A model generated the notes under the pieces. That model did no database searches, was not told where the DNA came from, and saw only the letters and a program-made list of their open reading frames with translations. A stretch of 64,000 nt of DNA from Oreocharis arfaki (lineage: Eukaryota > Chordata > Aves > Passeriformes > Paramythiidae): positions 124,001 through 188,000 of the forward strand of contig VZRR01002192.1 in NCBI GenBank assembly GCA_013398015.1, given 5' to 3'. The position numbers and the translations under genes were made by a program. Within the stretch, counting starts at the first letter, position 1. Every line of letters starts with the position of its first letter. Below, one piece after another: positions 38,749-51,449 of this stretch.

Positions 38749-41700
38749 AAAACTGCAGAAGTCCGACAGCCTTTTTTTGGTTGTTTTGTTTTAGGTTGAT
38801 TCCCACTACAAAAGTTAAATGTAAATCAATGAAATTATTTTTGTTTGTGGAATGAAAAGTAAACATCTGTGGCTACACTTGCACATTGAATTTTTGAAGG
38901 CTTTTTTAAACATACCTCATGTTCCTTAAAAAAAAAAAAGGCCCTTACTGTGCTATATAGTGTGAATTGTATTTCCTGCTTTGACAGTCCATTTAGCAAT
39001 GTAGCAATGTATTTATATGGCAGTTGGCCTTAATAACCTTTATTGACTTTAGTGGGTAAGAGCCAAGACTGGCATTATTAAAATGTATCAATTTCATTGC
39101 AGTATAAAATCACAACATATATAATTACGTTAGGTAGGCTAGGCTCCATTTAATCCCACCTATTTTTGCAGGAATTTGGCAAGACGAAAGAAAGTGTGGA
39201 ACTGAAATGCTGAGAAAAGTATGAGTGACTTGGAGTTCCATTTTACAGCACAACTGTGTGCCTGCAGTGGGGGGACTACTTAAAGGAATGAAACATAGAT
39301 CTTGAGGAAGTAATTTCTTAATGGGATAACTGAAACACAAGTAATTGTTACACCATTTGTTTCACTTCTTGGCATCTTAAAATAGAGCTGATGATAATGA
39401 AATGCAGCACACCTTTTACTTTGTAGTAGTGCAAAAGCAGAAGCGTGCACCCTTGGCATTTCATGCAGACTGGTATCTTTTCTGCACAACTTTCGTCTTG
39501 ATTTGTAAAACTTTTTTTTAAACTGTCTTTAGTCTTGTTATTTCTGTTATTCTCCATAACAGGCTTTTTATCAGTTTATACAACGGAATTGAAATTAGAG
39601 AGCAAGTCTATTTTCTTGTAAAATTATTTTTCTTTCCTTTTTGAGAGCTATTTCATTATTTGCTGCTATTGCTCTATATGAAGTATGTCATAGTTTCAGC
39701 TAGAAGCCACTATTGTCAGGGGCTTACAGCCTGACAGTTAGAATTGAGTCTATGCTGAAACTTGAGCTACGAAATCTCAGCCCAGAGCCATTTTTTTTTT
39801 TTCCCAAATTAAAGCAAGGGTTTAAATATGTATTTAAATCAAGAGCATTTCAGTTCCCGGATAACCATGAAAAGCTCTAAGTAAAATTATGCTTTTACAA
39901 GGAATTCTCCTAGCTTTTGTAGACTTTGGCACTTTAAGCAACTAACCAATTATTTTTAAAAAAATAGATAATGGGATCACAAACAGGCTGGTTGGTTGTT
40001 TAGCTTCTTTCAGAAATTGCATAGCAACTTAACTGACGTTTGAATTGGTTTGACCTTGTCATCCGAAATTCCAGGAACTCTGAGGTATTATTTAAATTTC
40101 TCTTCTGGTTTTCCCGTTGTGCTCAGATATGGCAGTGTCACACTTTATTGGAGGGCCATGTGGTGATGGGTGATCGGTTTTGCCTAATGAGCTGTGAAAT
40201 GTAGGTACAACATGGCAGCTCGAAGACCCAAATTTTGCCCATGTTTCTTGTCTTTTGGGGTTCTACTTTATCTGTTTAGGCCAGAGCCTTTAAATAAATG
40301 TGTTTTTTGGCAGGTTATATTCTATGTACACTGGGAGTCAGATGTTTCTGGAAATGTAGCTTTTATCTTAAACAACAGCAAGAACAAAACCTGATCCTGG
40401 AAACTTATTTTTCTTTTTTAAATTTCTTTTCTTTTTCTGGCAATAATTTATTTGACCCCGATATTTTTAGCTGTCAGAAATGAGAGAAAGGATTTAGCTT
40501 TGTTTGTGGTAGAATCACAATGAGTCTGTGAAAAGAAAAAAAAAAGTAAAGTTGTATTGCACATCTTTGAGGAAAAAAATTATTTACAATTCTGAGGGAA
40601 TTCAGACTTAAGCTTCCAAAACAACATGTGTGCTGAAAGCACAAAAGACTGTGTTTATGATTCTCTTTGAAGTGTTTCTGCAACAGGATAAGGAAAATTT
40701 TAGAAACTGTCTGATAGTGTTCAGGGTAAATACTTAAACCCCTTTAGAGAATTTCACACACAGATACTGTGCAGCAGAAAAAAGGATACTTATGTTTCCT
40801 AAAGCTGCTACAGCCTACAGCTTTGTACTTAAAGACAGAGGTGTTGAATAGAATTCTTCTGAGGATACATCCAGTGACAATATCTACAGGAACATCAGAG
40901 CAAACCAGTGGATAGCACTTTCTATTTTTAACCCTTACGTGAGCTGGTTGAGATCTGAGCTGCATTGATATGAACCACTGTAACGTTTCTGTTATAAACT
41001 GGAATTGTTCAAAGGGCAGCCTTCCCACTCCGACAGCGTTCTGGGAAAACTGCACTGCCAACATTGAGGTTGTGATGTACACTGGCATAAGCCAGGAGAA
41101 GTTTAGGGCAATTTAAGTCCTGTGGGACACTGAGGTGCATTTCTGATGGCCCAGGTTGGAGAACCATGGGTGGGTTATGTAGCTGTGCCCGTGGTGTGGT
41201 CCTGCCTCTGCCTTCCCCTCCAGGTGGATTTGCACCTGAGTTACAAATTTGACATTTGTAGGTGTTCTTATGCACACAACTGATCTTGGTGAGAAGAAAT
41301 AGAAATAGAATTTTATTGTCTTGTGTTTAATTCTCACTGTAACAGGACTTCTTTCTGTGATCTTCACTCTATTTTTATACTCTTGAATGTGTACAATTGT
41401 ATGTACTAAATACTTGCACTTGCGTGTAAAATGTAATGAGCTTGTGTTAGTGTTTAAGGCATAAATGCATATACCACAGTCAGCAGAAATCAAAATTGTG
41501 CGGATAGGATATTCCCAGTCTTGTGTTTGAATTGTGTAAATTGATCTCTGTGTCTGAGCTGAGACAGTGGCTTAAACAGGGTTCTTTCTCCATCACACGT
41601 TATAAGTTTTTCCATAGTGGATAGAGCACCAGAGCTGATGCCCTGTGTGACTGTATGTGTGTGTACATGCTCCACACACAAATCCATACACACCCATGCT

Positions 41701-42265
41701 GGGGATTTTAACTGTGGTGATCTAATTAACTTCTGTATCTAACTTCTGAATCATATAAACTTGTATTTAGAGAAAAGGCATTCATAGGGAATGAGCAGTG
41801 GGGCCAACTGCTTGCACTTCTTTGCAGCAGGAAAAACATAGGAAAAGGGTTTAGAGAACATTACAATGCTTTTGGCAGTACTGCAAGTTGCCCTGGGTCT
41901 GACAGGGATGGAAGACCTCAGATGATGGTTCCTGCTGCATCCTTGTGAATCCAGTGTCCATCCTGGAAGGGTATTTTAGAACCTGGTGTTGCCACCCTTT
42001 TATTGTTGTTGGGAACTGTGTTGCTGGTTGCTGTGCTGATTTCAGTGAAAGCAGAGTCAGTGTGGTGGGGTTGGTGTAGTTGTATAAAACTGTGTGCAGT
42101 TTCCACCACTGTTTCCCCAGAACCTAGGATGGACATACTCTAGAATAACAAAAGATCTTTGTATCAGTAGTATGTTTATTGAGGCTTATTATTTGCTGTG
42201 GAAATAATGATGCTGTAGTACTGAGCTGTTGTTTTACCAGTCTCATCATTCTTTGCAAAGCCTTT

Positions 42266-42545
42266 CACAAGGGCATGGAGTGACAGGGCAAGGGGGAGTG
42301 GTTTCAAACTGACAGTGGGTGGGTTTTGTTTTGATATTAGGAAGAAATTGTTTACTATGAGGCTGTTGAGGCCTTGGCACAGGGTGCCCAGAGAAGCTGT
42401 GTCTGTCCCATCCCTGGAAGTGTTCAGGGCTAAGCTGGATAGGGCTTGGAGAAACCTGGGATGGTGGAAGGTGTCCCTGCCCATGGCAGGGGGGATGGAA
42501 CTAAGCTGTCTTTAAGGTACCTTCCAAGCCAGAAGATTCTATGGT
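42266..42545 (+). mobile_element. CR1-type LINE, truncated 3' end
   Basis: About 280 bp matches the familiar 3' region of avian/reptilian CR1 retrotransposons: GATATTAGGAAGAAATT, then GGCACAGGGTGCCCAGAGAAGC, then CATCCCTGGAAGTGTTCA.GGC.AAGCTGGAT, then CTTTAAGGTACCTTCCAAGCC and a terminal ATTCTATGG. This end carries the short ATTCTATG-type terminal unit rather than a poly-A tail, as is normal for CR1. It is severely 5' truncated, without intact reverse transcriptase. Its left boundary is fuzzy. It lies in the same orientation as FTO and is the best taxonomic clue to a sauropsid genome. Confidence 0.88.
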
Positions 42546-43588
42546 ATGCTTTAATGTTCTCAGAAATCTATTTCCTAGTGGAAAAACTGCATAAAAGACC
42601 ATATTTTTACACTGAGAATAGTATTTCTTGAAAAGGAATTAATCTATGTTTTTAGAATTTTTTATATGGTACATAGAAATTGATTAATGATTACCAATAT
42701 TTAAAATTATATCTAGTTCTCGTTTATTCAGTCCTAAAAGTGATCAGATACAGAGCTTATGGATTTGTATTTGTGTATATATGTTTATGGACATGCTACA
42801 CAGGAAAAAAAGGATTTGGCTTGGTGTTAAAACTGTGAATTACAGTGGTTTGGCAGGAATAATTTGTACTGTGATTGTTATAAACTGGAGTAAGTTGTGA
42901 TTTTGAAAGAAAGTGAAAGCAAATGGCAGTATGACTAAAATGTCACCATCTACATTGCTGTATGTTTTTTAATACAGCTAGTGTTGCTAAATGTGGTTTT
43001 ATTGCTATTGTATTTTAGTGGCTCTGTAACCACTATAAAATAGAATACAGCTGCTTTACTTTTCAAATGGCTTTGGTAGGCAACGGAGGTGACGTCTTCT
43101 GAAAAGCTGCTGTTGCTGCACTGATACCTTTTCTTTGCTATCTGATCATCAGTCCTTCGAATTCCCAGCAAGATCATGGCTGAATAGTATTTTTGTAATG
43201 TGTTCTTTAACAGTTACTTCGTCTTTGCTCAAAATTGCAGGTTTCATTTTATTCGTAAAGAAATAAAACTTGGCTTCAGAAGTTGCTATGGAGAGCATTA
43301 TGCCCTGATGAATTAGATGCTAATTCTTTTACTGACCCTCTGTTTGATTTGTGTAAACAACTTAGGTGTAGTTTTCAAAATCAGTCTGGCAATCAAAATA
43401 TTGAGGTCTTACTTTGATTTTAGACAATTTCTAATTCCTCCTCAATTAAATGAGGCTATGATTTTTTCTGTATCTGGCAATTACTTATTGGCTATGTCCT
43501 AGGGAGAGAACATCCTGCATTTGAAGGAAACCAACAAATTTCTGCGTCCCCATATCATGATTGGAAAGTGTAGATGGGGCCACGTAGG

Positions 43589-43591
<3 letters not shown>

Positions 43592-43645
<54 letters not shown>

Positions 43646-43680
43646 TTTGTTTGTTTGTTTGTTTGTTTGTTTGTTTTTTT
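43592..43680. repeat. T53 homopolymer followed by (GTTT)n and T7
   Basis: An uninterrupted run of about 53 T (43592-43644), then about eight GTTT units (43645-43674), then more T up to 43680. Read on the minus strand it is (AAAC)n plus a long A tract, the pattern of a retrocopy tail. No recognisable retrogene body follows, however. A 7-bp word AGATGGG occurs on both sides (43571-43577 and 43682-43688). The exact length is unreliable because long homopolymers sequence poorly. Confidence 0.85.
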
Positions 43681-44339
43681 CAGATGGGCAAATTCTGTAT
43701 GTTTAAGAAAGAGTTTGCTGTGTTTTGGCTGACCCTGATTGTTTCCTGGCAGTTCCCAGGTCTAGTTCTCAGGAGCTTTTGTGTGAATCTTTTTTGCACT
43801 TTCTGTTTGTCACTACACGTGCTTCTGCTTAATGATCCTGAAGCTGTAGATATAATAATGTTTACTATTCTGCAGTAGGTAGATAATTAGTGGCTTTTCT
43901 CAAATGTTGCAAGTGAACATCAGACTTTGGCATTTTTCCTTGGGCTGCTAGTCAATCTGAATTCTATATAATTTTCACAACAGAGGCACTGATATAAAGT
44001 GTAGCAAATCTTTTAAATTATTCCAGTTAAATACTGTGATTGTTTATCACAATCAGACTGGTTTTCATGGGACTCATTTTAAATTTCTGTATCAGAGTAG
44101 AACGATTAAGGGGATGGTGAGAACAGGCGGGATTGTTGCTGGGGGACAGGAATGGCATCAGTGGAGCTGTGCTCAAGATGAATCCAGCTCCGTGCTTAGC
44201 ATGCAGTGATCCACAAAGTGCACTGTTAATAGCTGGGAGTAGTGCATCAGTTCATGTTGTCTAGCTGCCTAGGGATCAATATCATTGTGTAATAAACTGA
44301 AGTGATTATTTTTATGTGTCTGTGTATATATGTATGCAT

Positions 44340-44520
44340 ATATACACAGCTAATAATTACATTTTAGCTCGATCTTCAAGCTGTGTCCTACATGCTAATG
44401 GATTAGAGCTTCACCAGCTAGCTAGAAGGTCAATTGTTTTGCGATGTTGTGGTGGGACTCAGCTTGGATAACTGAATTACAAGACTTTCTTTGTAATTCA
44501 GACACATGGCAGAGTAAGTT
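44340..44520. promoter_or_regulatory. Candidate regulatory block with homeodomain/POU words and a hairpin
   Basis: This segment contains ATGCTAATGGATTAG (octamer-like ATGCTAAT fused to a GGATTA word), TAATAATTAC, and a perfect 11-bp inverted repeat (44472-44482 and 44491-44501) whose arms each contain a TAAT/ATTA core. No repeat family or open frame explains it. It could be an enhancer; this is untested. Confidence 0.25.
44472..44501. repeat. Perfect inverted repeat, 11-bp arms, 8-nt loop
   Basis: CTGAATTACAA and its exact reverse complement TTGTAATTCAG are separated by GACTTTCT. It could form a hairpin in RNA or serve as a paired homeodomain site in DNA. Confidence 0.85.
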
Positions 44521-45059
44521 AACTCATTGTGATCCTTTTGGTCTCCTTCTGTCCAATGTCATGCTTCCATTTCATGAAATATAAATCATGTGCTGAAATC
44601 ATTTGCAGTAGTAGGACCACGGAATTCACTCTTTTGCTCAGAAGTAATGATTGGTTTGCTGATGGCTGATAGGAATTATTTTAAGATTAGTCTGTACAAA
44701 GCAGCTTATGCTGATGCTGTGTAGTACCACACTGAGGTTGTACTTTTCAGGCTTTCGTGAGGTGATAGAAAATCTGATAATCAGCAGAGCCTTACATTTC
44801 TTGATGTCTTCTCTTATGGGCAAGAGGAAAGAGCACCATGGTGTTGCGTGTCCCATGGTAGTACACCTATACCCAGGAAGCAGGGGTGAGGCAAGATGAA
44901 ATTAGTTCTGTATTGCATTTATGTAGATGCTCAAAGCAAAGAACCGTACTAGTCCTGACTAGGTTGTCATCCAAAATATTATGATGCTTTTGAAAGGGTT
45001 TAAAATAAAGAGAATTAAGATTACTAGTATTTCTCACTTTAAAAAGTCTTCTCCTGTAG

Positions 45060-45145
45060 GAGCTATCTGCATTAATGCAACTTTGTAGGGACTGGCATCG
45101 TCTCTCAGAGGAAAGACAGCAGAGGGAGGAGAGGTTGCCATGCAG
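45060..45145 (+). other. Exon-like segment in intron 7 (possible cryptic or alternative exon)
   Basis: An 86-bp stretch is bounded by a good acceptor (TCTTCTCCTGTAG) and a fair donor (CAG|GTACAC). It is open in the phase that exon 7 would deliver (phase 0), reading ELSALMQLCRDWHRLSEERQ then QREERLPC. It does not align convincingly with the FTO segment expected next, and 86 bp would shift the frame of the following exon. It could be a poison or lineage-specific exon, or chance. Confidence 0.15.
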
Positions 45146-47199
45146 GTACACTTGTACAGTCAAGGCTCTTCAAAACATTTATCCATTAGTGATCTTTTGT
45201 TGGTTTTCATGTAGGACATACTTGATACACATGTTTATAAAATATTTATATGTTCATGGGTCAGTTCCACTGGTGGTTGTTATGCTAAAGGAATTGTGAA
45301 TTCGCAATAATTATAAATCTACTGGGGAGAAGAAAAGATGGGTAAGACAACAGATGAACCAGTCTGAAAACTCTTAAAATTTGCAGAAATGTTGAACAAA
45401 ACAAAAGTCTTACTGGTTTCTTTAAGAAATCCTACTGTTAAAAAACTTGATAACAGGGCTGTTTTCTCAAGTTTTTTCTTTGCTTTTCATCTTCTACATT
45501 TCTTCTTAAATGTAAAATACTGTAATTGAATCACAGCATTAGCTGGCTTTTCCCAACAAAACAGCAGATTTAGGCTCTTTGCTGCTAGTTTCAGAAGTAA
45601 TATGTATGGAGAGAGAGCGCGAAGACAAAAATTGAGCACATAGATGTATAATCCCGAAGGAATAAACTGACTTCTACTAGACAAGCTGAAAGCTGATTAA
45701 AATATTTTTCATCCTTTGGGTATGCAACAGCTTTTGATGATGGAGAGTGTATTAATATTCAGCTTAGCTGCTTGTTGACACTTCAGACAGGTCCCAGGAA
45801 AGACTCTGATACTGACCAGGTTTTCTCACTCTGCCAGAAATCTTTATGAGACACAGAGCAGCAGCCTTGTACCAGGAAAAGCCAAGATAAGAATACTGCT
45901 ATGTCTTTATTTTAGAAATTGCTTTTATAGATTTTAGAAGGATGAAAATTTTAAATAATTTTTAATGATATAAACATTTAAATACAACAAAGGAGAAAGA
46001 TTATTCTTAATTATTTTAAAATAAAGCTGTTGTAATCTATTCAATTTTCAATTAATTTGTCTGAGTTGTTTGTATACTTACAAAGATTCTAGTAGTAATA
46101 CCAGTGATCAAGATTTTCAGAGTGTGTTCCTTCTTAAATTATTTTATAACAGTCAGATCTGAGGTGGTGGGATACTGTTCTCTTAACTTTGTCTGTTCCC
46201 TTGTAATGTAATACCTACCTTCCAGACAAGAATGAGATGTAAACAGCTGCTTTATCAGCTGATACTTCTGTTCTTTTGTTGGCATGCTGACATATAGGGT
46301 GTTTGGTTTTTCCCCTTCCACAGTGACTAAATATATACAGTATCTCAGGAAAACATGTCATATGCTGTGTGAGGTGCCTTTAGGATGGCTCCAGGGCTAA
46401 ATACTTCCTGTAGTAGGTGAAAGAGCATGGTTTAATCAGCTTAGTTAACTTAATTAAGCTGTGCTTTTTCTCATGGTACAGCTTTAAAGTGTATTTTATT
46501 TAGAAACTGTATTTCATAGTTGTGGAATGACACAAGGTTGGAGAAATTGTGTGGGATTTTTATAGCGGGCTTGAAAAAGATAAGATTTGCTACTTATTCT
46601 GCAATGGGAAGAAGTGAACTAAAGGAGTGTGTCCTTTTTACTGAAGATTTAAAGGAGAAAGTCTAATGCAGTTTAGATTGTAAAGACTTCTCAAACTGAC
46701 AAGGTCTACTCTTCTGCTTATCTCCATTTAATTTTAAGATTTTTATACATGGGAAGAGCTGTCCGTTTTCATCCCAACTTTGGCTTGTCTGCTTGTAGGT
46801 GTGTCACCAGATTCCATGACCCTACATTCTTTTATTGTTCTTCGGAAGAAGTAAACTGATGCAGTGTGATTGTGAGAATGTGGATCTTTTCTCCACTGCT
46901 CTTTGAGTCTCAGCAGAAAATACTATTACAAATTAAAGTAATTTGAACTCAATTGTTCTTTCTTGAGATGAGTTGCTCTTCATATTCTTCATGAGGTGCT
47001 CCATGTTGAGAAAAAGGTCTCATTTTCCTCTTGGGGAAATGCTGGGATTCTGGTGGAACCTTCCTGTCTGGGTAGAGGAGGAGATTGATTAGCAAGGCAC
47101 AGGCACAGCTGGAAACAGTAAGTGCTGAGCGAGTTCTACTTGCCATCTCATTTGCTTCATCTGACTTGTTAGTGGTACTTCTTTACTTACCTCTCCAGT

Positions 47200-47620
47200 T
47201 TTCTGAAAGAGTGAAGGGTGGGGGAAAAAGCAGTCAGGGCAGCAGGTGCCAGTAGCCAGTGTTGACATGGGAGGAGGGGTAGGAGCCCTTCTGTTGGCAG
47301 AATGACAGGACTGAAGGCAAGATGAGTGAGGACTCCTGAGACAGCAGCTTTGGAGTGAGTGCAGAAGTGCTTGGAAAACTTGAAACTGGGTGTGTGGGTG
47401 GAATGGACCTTTGGGTACAGTGGGAATAGAAGACAAGCTTGGCAGGGAAAGCTTTGTAGATTGGGAAAGAGTGGGAAAGGATAGCAAAGGCTCTCAGGCA
47501 AAAAGGAGTGGAGTGGTTTGAGAGAAAATAGGATGGAGAGGTTTTACAAGTGGGAAGTGGTTATGGGGAAGATGGCAGGAGATAAGGGTGTAGCTGTGTG
47601 TCTCCGTCAAAGCTAAATAG
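47200..47620. other. Purine-rich (G/A) tract
   Basis: About 400 bp in which the + strand is strongly enriched in G and A with frequent GGGA/GGAAAG words. The minus strand is accordingly poor in stop codons, which explains the overlapping open frames of 104-132 codons seen there. No gene is recognised. Confidence 0.55.
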
Positions 47621-47971
47621 TGTGGGTAGGGATTTCTTTGATTTTTTGTTTTCCCATCCCTTTAAAAATAAAGTGTTTTTATAGAATTCCCTCAATTGAT
47701 ACCTCTGTGCAGTAATACTACATTTAATATGTTACTGGCTTATAGTGCAGAATCAAGTAAGGGAGAAATAGTCTTTGTTTAAGAAAAAGTAATTATGTCA
47801 AATGCAGAAAACTATTTAAAGTATGTTGGAAAGTATTTGCTTTTAACTCAAAAAACATAAAATTATTCTGAAAAAACCCAGGGAGATTATATATGTGTAT
47901 ATTTTAAGAAAGTTAAAAACACATATAATGATTAAGACATGTGAATTATTTTTTTTGGTGTTTATATGGCA

Positions 47972-48027
47972 CATGGGTGCATACATATACATACATATAT
48001 ATGTACGTACGGCCATGTGCACCCATG
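47972..48027. repeat. Imperfect long hairpin with TACATA/TATGTA core
   Basis: The arms CATGGGTGCA (47972-47981) and TGCACCCATG (48018-48027) are exact reverse complements. The intervening 36 bp are alternating TACATA and TATGTAC words that can also pair. It probably arose from a TA/CA microsatellite. Confidence 0.75.
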
Positions 48028-51000
48028 GAGGGAAAGGCATTTGCCTGTTTAAGTACTGAGCTGCTCTCCACGATGAGTACGTCTCATCCCACTGCTGGGG
48101 CATAGTTCTGTTATAGACTTCAGTATTTCTTGATTATATGGGGTGTTATAATTTCCTGATGACTGGTTATGTTATTTATAATACAGAGGGTGTTAATCCT
48201 TTGGTGATTAACACTCTATTTGAATTACCAGAGGTCAAAGGTACATTCTTTTATTTGTGTTTTGGGTTTTTTTCAGTGTTTTTTCCTTTAATTTTTTTTT
48301 TTCCTAAAGGTTTTTTCATTCTCTGTTTTATCTGAAAATTATTTTGAGACAATTTGGGGTGAGGAGAGGAGCATGCTTCTTCTGTAGGGGCCCAAGTCTG
48401 TTGGAGCTGTAGGCATTAGGACATGAGTTCTCCTTGCACTGAACAGCTCCTCCAGAAATCCTCCATTTAAAGATAATAAAAATCTCATAACAAAAAGAAT
48501 CATAGTAAAAAGCATATGGCAGAAGGTATTCTCTACTTAAGCCTGTGAAAAAGTAGATACCTACCTGTGTCTCATTCTAAGCCTTTTTGGAAAGATTTGT
48601 TAAAGATTTTAAATGTGTGTGCATGTATATATATGTATGTATACATATAAACACACACTTTATAAGGTTTAAATATATACTCCTGTCATTTCAGGTGATG
48701 TGGAGATGCTGCAGAGATTCTTGTCCAGCTGCCAGCTGTATCCCAGTCACTGTGGTTTCAGAATTGAGGAGCTATATTAAAAGCCTTCAGTTGTTTCAAA
48801 GGCTGTGGCTGTGCAGAAGTTACCCTTGCCCTAATACTTCAATCCTTTCTTGAAATACCATAGGTTTTTTGGGTGTTTTTCTCAGCTGTGTTCCTTAAAG
48901 TGCTGAAGCTGATTGAGAGGGATGCACCAAGGGATTTTTGCTGTTTTGTTTTTCACACGTTTCTGGGGTTGTGTAACCATTCCCACAGCTTCGGGAGAAT
49001 TCAGTTGTGTGTCCAGGTTTGCTGAGTTGCTGTGTCCAACTGCAAAGCCTTTACAGTGGCCTACAGCAATTGCCAGTGTTCACCAAAGTGTGCTGTGGCA
49101 CTGGCTTTGCTCCCTTCTGTAAAGGTGACCATAATACATTCCTTGACTGAAAATCTGAGCTACATGTTCCCCCTGGAGATGCTTCGTGCTGTGGTCATTC
49201 CACCTACTCCAAATCTGGAAAAGTGTGGGCATGATGGCAGATCTGCAAGAGTTCCCTCACTTGTGTTTTTCCACTCCAGAACCTCTCTGGTATTACCTGA
49301 AACTGCAACAAGCCAGTGACAGGAGAATTGTGTTGATGCAGCATAGCCCTCTGCAGTGTTTAGGACTGTTAACAGTGTCTGTTTTGCAGAGCTGGAACAC
49401 GAGTTCACTGGCGTATAAAGCTCTGTTTTAACTCAGTTACCAGAATGGGCTCAATGCCTGAACTGCTGGATGAAGTCCTCCAATCTACCTGAAAATTTAA
49501 ACATATTCTGATAGTTCTTAAACATTTAATCTACGTACCAATGCTGTAATGTTTAATGTTGCTCTGTGGCAGATAGGATGATTGCTGCTTAAGTGGAAGC
49601 ACAGAGGCAAGTTGCTCCTGTCCAGCCACTCATTTGATGATTGTGTTTCACTGTCGATGTGTGCTCAGTTTCTCGCTGCTTTGCTCTCTGGTATTTTGCT
49701 CTGAGCTCAGTGAGGTGCTAAGATTAGTGCTGGTTTGCTTTTGTCATAATCTTTCATGTTTGCTGTGACGGATAGGTGAAAAAGTAGTATTTGTTCTGCT
49801 CCAGCATGCAAGGAATCCAGCTCAGACACTGAGGGCAATTAGTCCCTACGTTGTGGGATAAAAAGCAGACATGCTAAAATTTTAGGGGTACTTTTTTCCT
49901 GTACATGCTCCAGGGGGAATGCTGCACGCTGCACTGTGGCTTCCTACATGATTTCTCTGTTTAAGATTGCTGAAGTGCCAAGTGCCATTCAACTGCTGGT
50001 CTGTGGTTAGTGCAAATACTAAATGTTACACTGGCTTCATTTCTTGTGCCTTTAATGTTTCACTTCCATTTTAATAGTTTCATTTACGCTTAGAAATGTT
50101 TTTTTTCTACTGCTGGAGAGAGACTCTGAATAGTCTGGCACAACAAAATGTATTGAAAGCATTTGAAGTAGTTCAGTAGGAGGCAGAATTAAAGGTTAAA
50201 GTGGTTTTGTGAGCAGAGCAAGAAATTGGGAGGAAATAGGTTGCAGAAAAGAGGGAGTAACAATAACCAAGTGAGAGAAATAGGAATAAATATAATGGAA
50301 GTATAAAGAGTCTTGCAAGTGCAGAGGATGCTAGGGTTAAAAGAACTGAAGGTATTAATATGATCTGAATTTTAATCTCTTAAACTTGGCTACAGCATTT
50401 AATAGGGCCTTGCTCTGGGAATATTAAATATGTAAACTACTAATACAAAATTATGCAATTAGTTAAAAATGTGACTTTCGTCTAAATGTATAATTTCACT
50501 TTATATGTCAAAATAGTTTTTTGTCTGCTGACATATTTCTGAATCAGCTTTCTTGAAGGAGTGGTTGCGTTATGGCCTCACAGTACAGAACATTCAGCCT
50601 GAAAGTCTGCAGACAGAACATTTGCAATAGTGTGTATGTGTGAAATTTTAAGTGATGAACTGCCTGATTAAAACCAGAATATGTTTTTACTGAAAATTGT
50701 TATTGGTTTTGTGTAAACCTATTTTTAACACTAAAAAAAAGAAAAAAAGAAGGCACTGAGGGAGAAATAAATTAGTGGGTAGCAAGCAAGACTTAAACAA
50801 CATACAACTAAAGGTGTAATATAAACATAAATATCAGAACTTTAAATGAGAATAATAAGAACCAGGTTGCTAAATAAGATTTGCTTCATGAAAGATGGAG
50901 AAAGTTGTTTGCTGATTTAGCTGGTATAGCTATAACAACGTACTTAGCAGTCTTCATATTGAAGATTATGTTCTGTACAAATATATAGTACATTAGAATT

Positions 51001-51409
51001 TTGCTAGTCCTGTTTCAAAGTTTGCTGAAATATTTTTGATTCCTTCTTACATTTATCACAAACAACCATTTATTTTCTTGTGTTGAACCATAAATATTTG
51101 CAGAAGTGCTGTAATCTTTTTTTTAAAGACAACCATTTGAAAATATGCATAATGGGCTTAAGTAAATAACATGACTTACAAGTAAGACTATGAATCTGTT
51201 ACCTGTGATGCTCTTTTTTGGTGACACTTTCCATAATCAGAATTTATACAATTAAATTCATTACTTGACATTCAAAGTATGCCACTTAAAGTATGCTTAG
51301 AGATTTACATCAGAAATAATAATTATTTATATCGTGTTCTGATTTTACACCTACTTCTGCCTTACACTTGTACTAACCCAGTCAATAAGCATATATAAAC
51401 CATGTCAGT

Positions 51410-51449
51410 TTTTGCTGTTTCATTGCACTTTTGCTGTTTCATTGCATTT
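51410..51449. repeat. Short tandem repeat, 19-bp unit, two copies
   Basis: TTTGCTGTTTCATTGCA occurs twice in direct succession with a 19-bp period in intron 7. It is a small local duplication with no coding role. Confidence 0.8.

Noticed and set aside
43521..43706. Poly-Phe open frame across the T run
   Set aside because: It is the translation of a homopolymer and a GTTT microsatellite, not a gene.
47089..47501. Overlapping 104- and 132-codon frames on the minus strand
   Set aside because: They lie opposite a purine-rich tract that makes stop codons rare. The Pro/Ser/Leu-rich translations show no domain, and two frames are open at once.
50880..50945. Possible FTO exon 8 start (reads LLHER)
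   Set aside because: No polypyrimidine tract precedes it, and the residues after LHE do not match the family.
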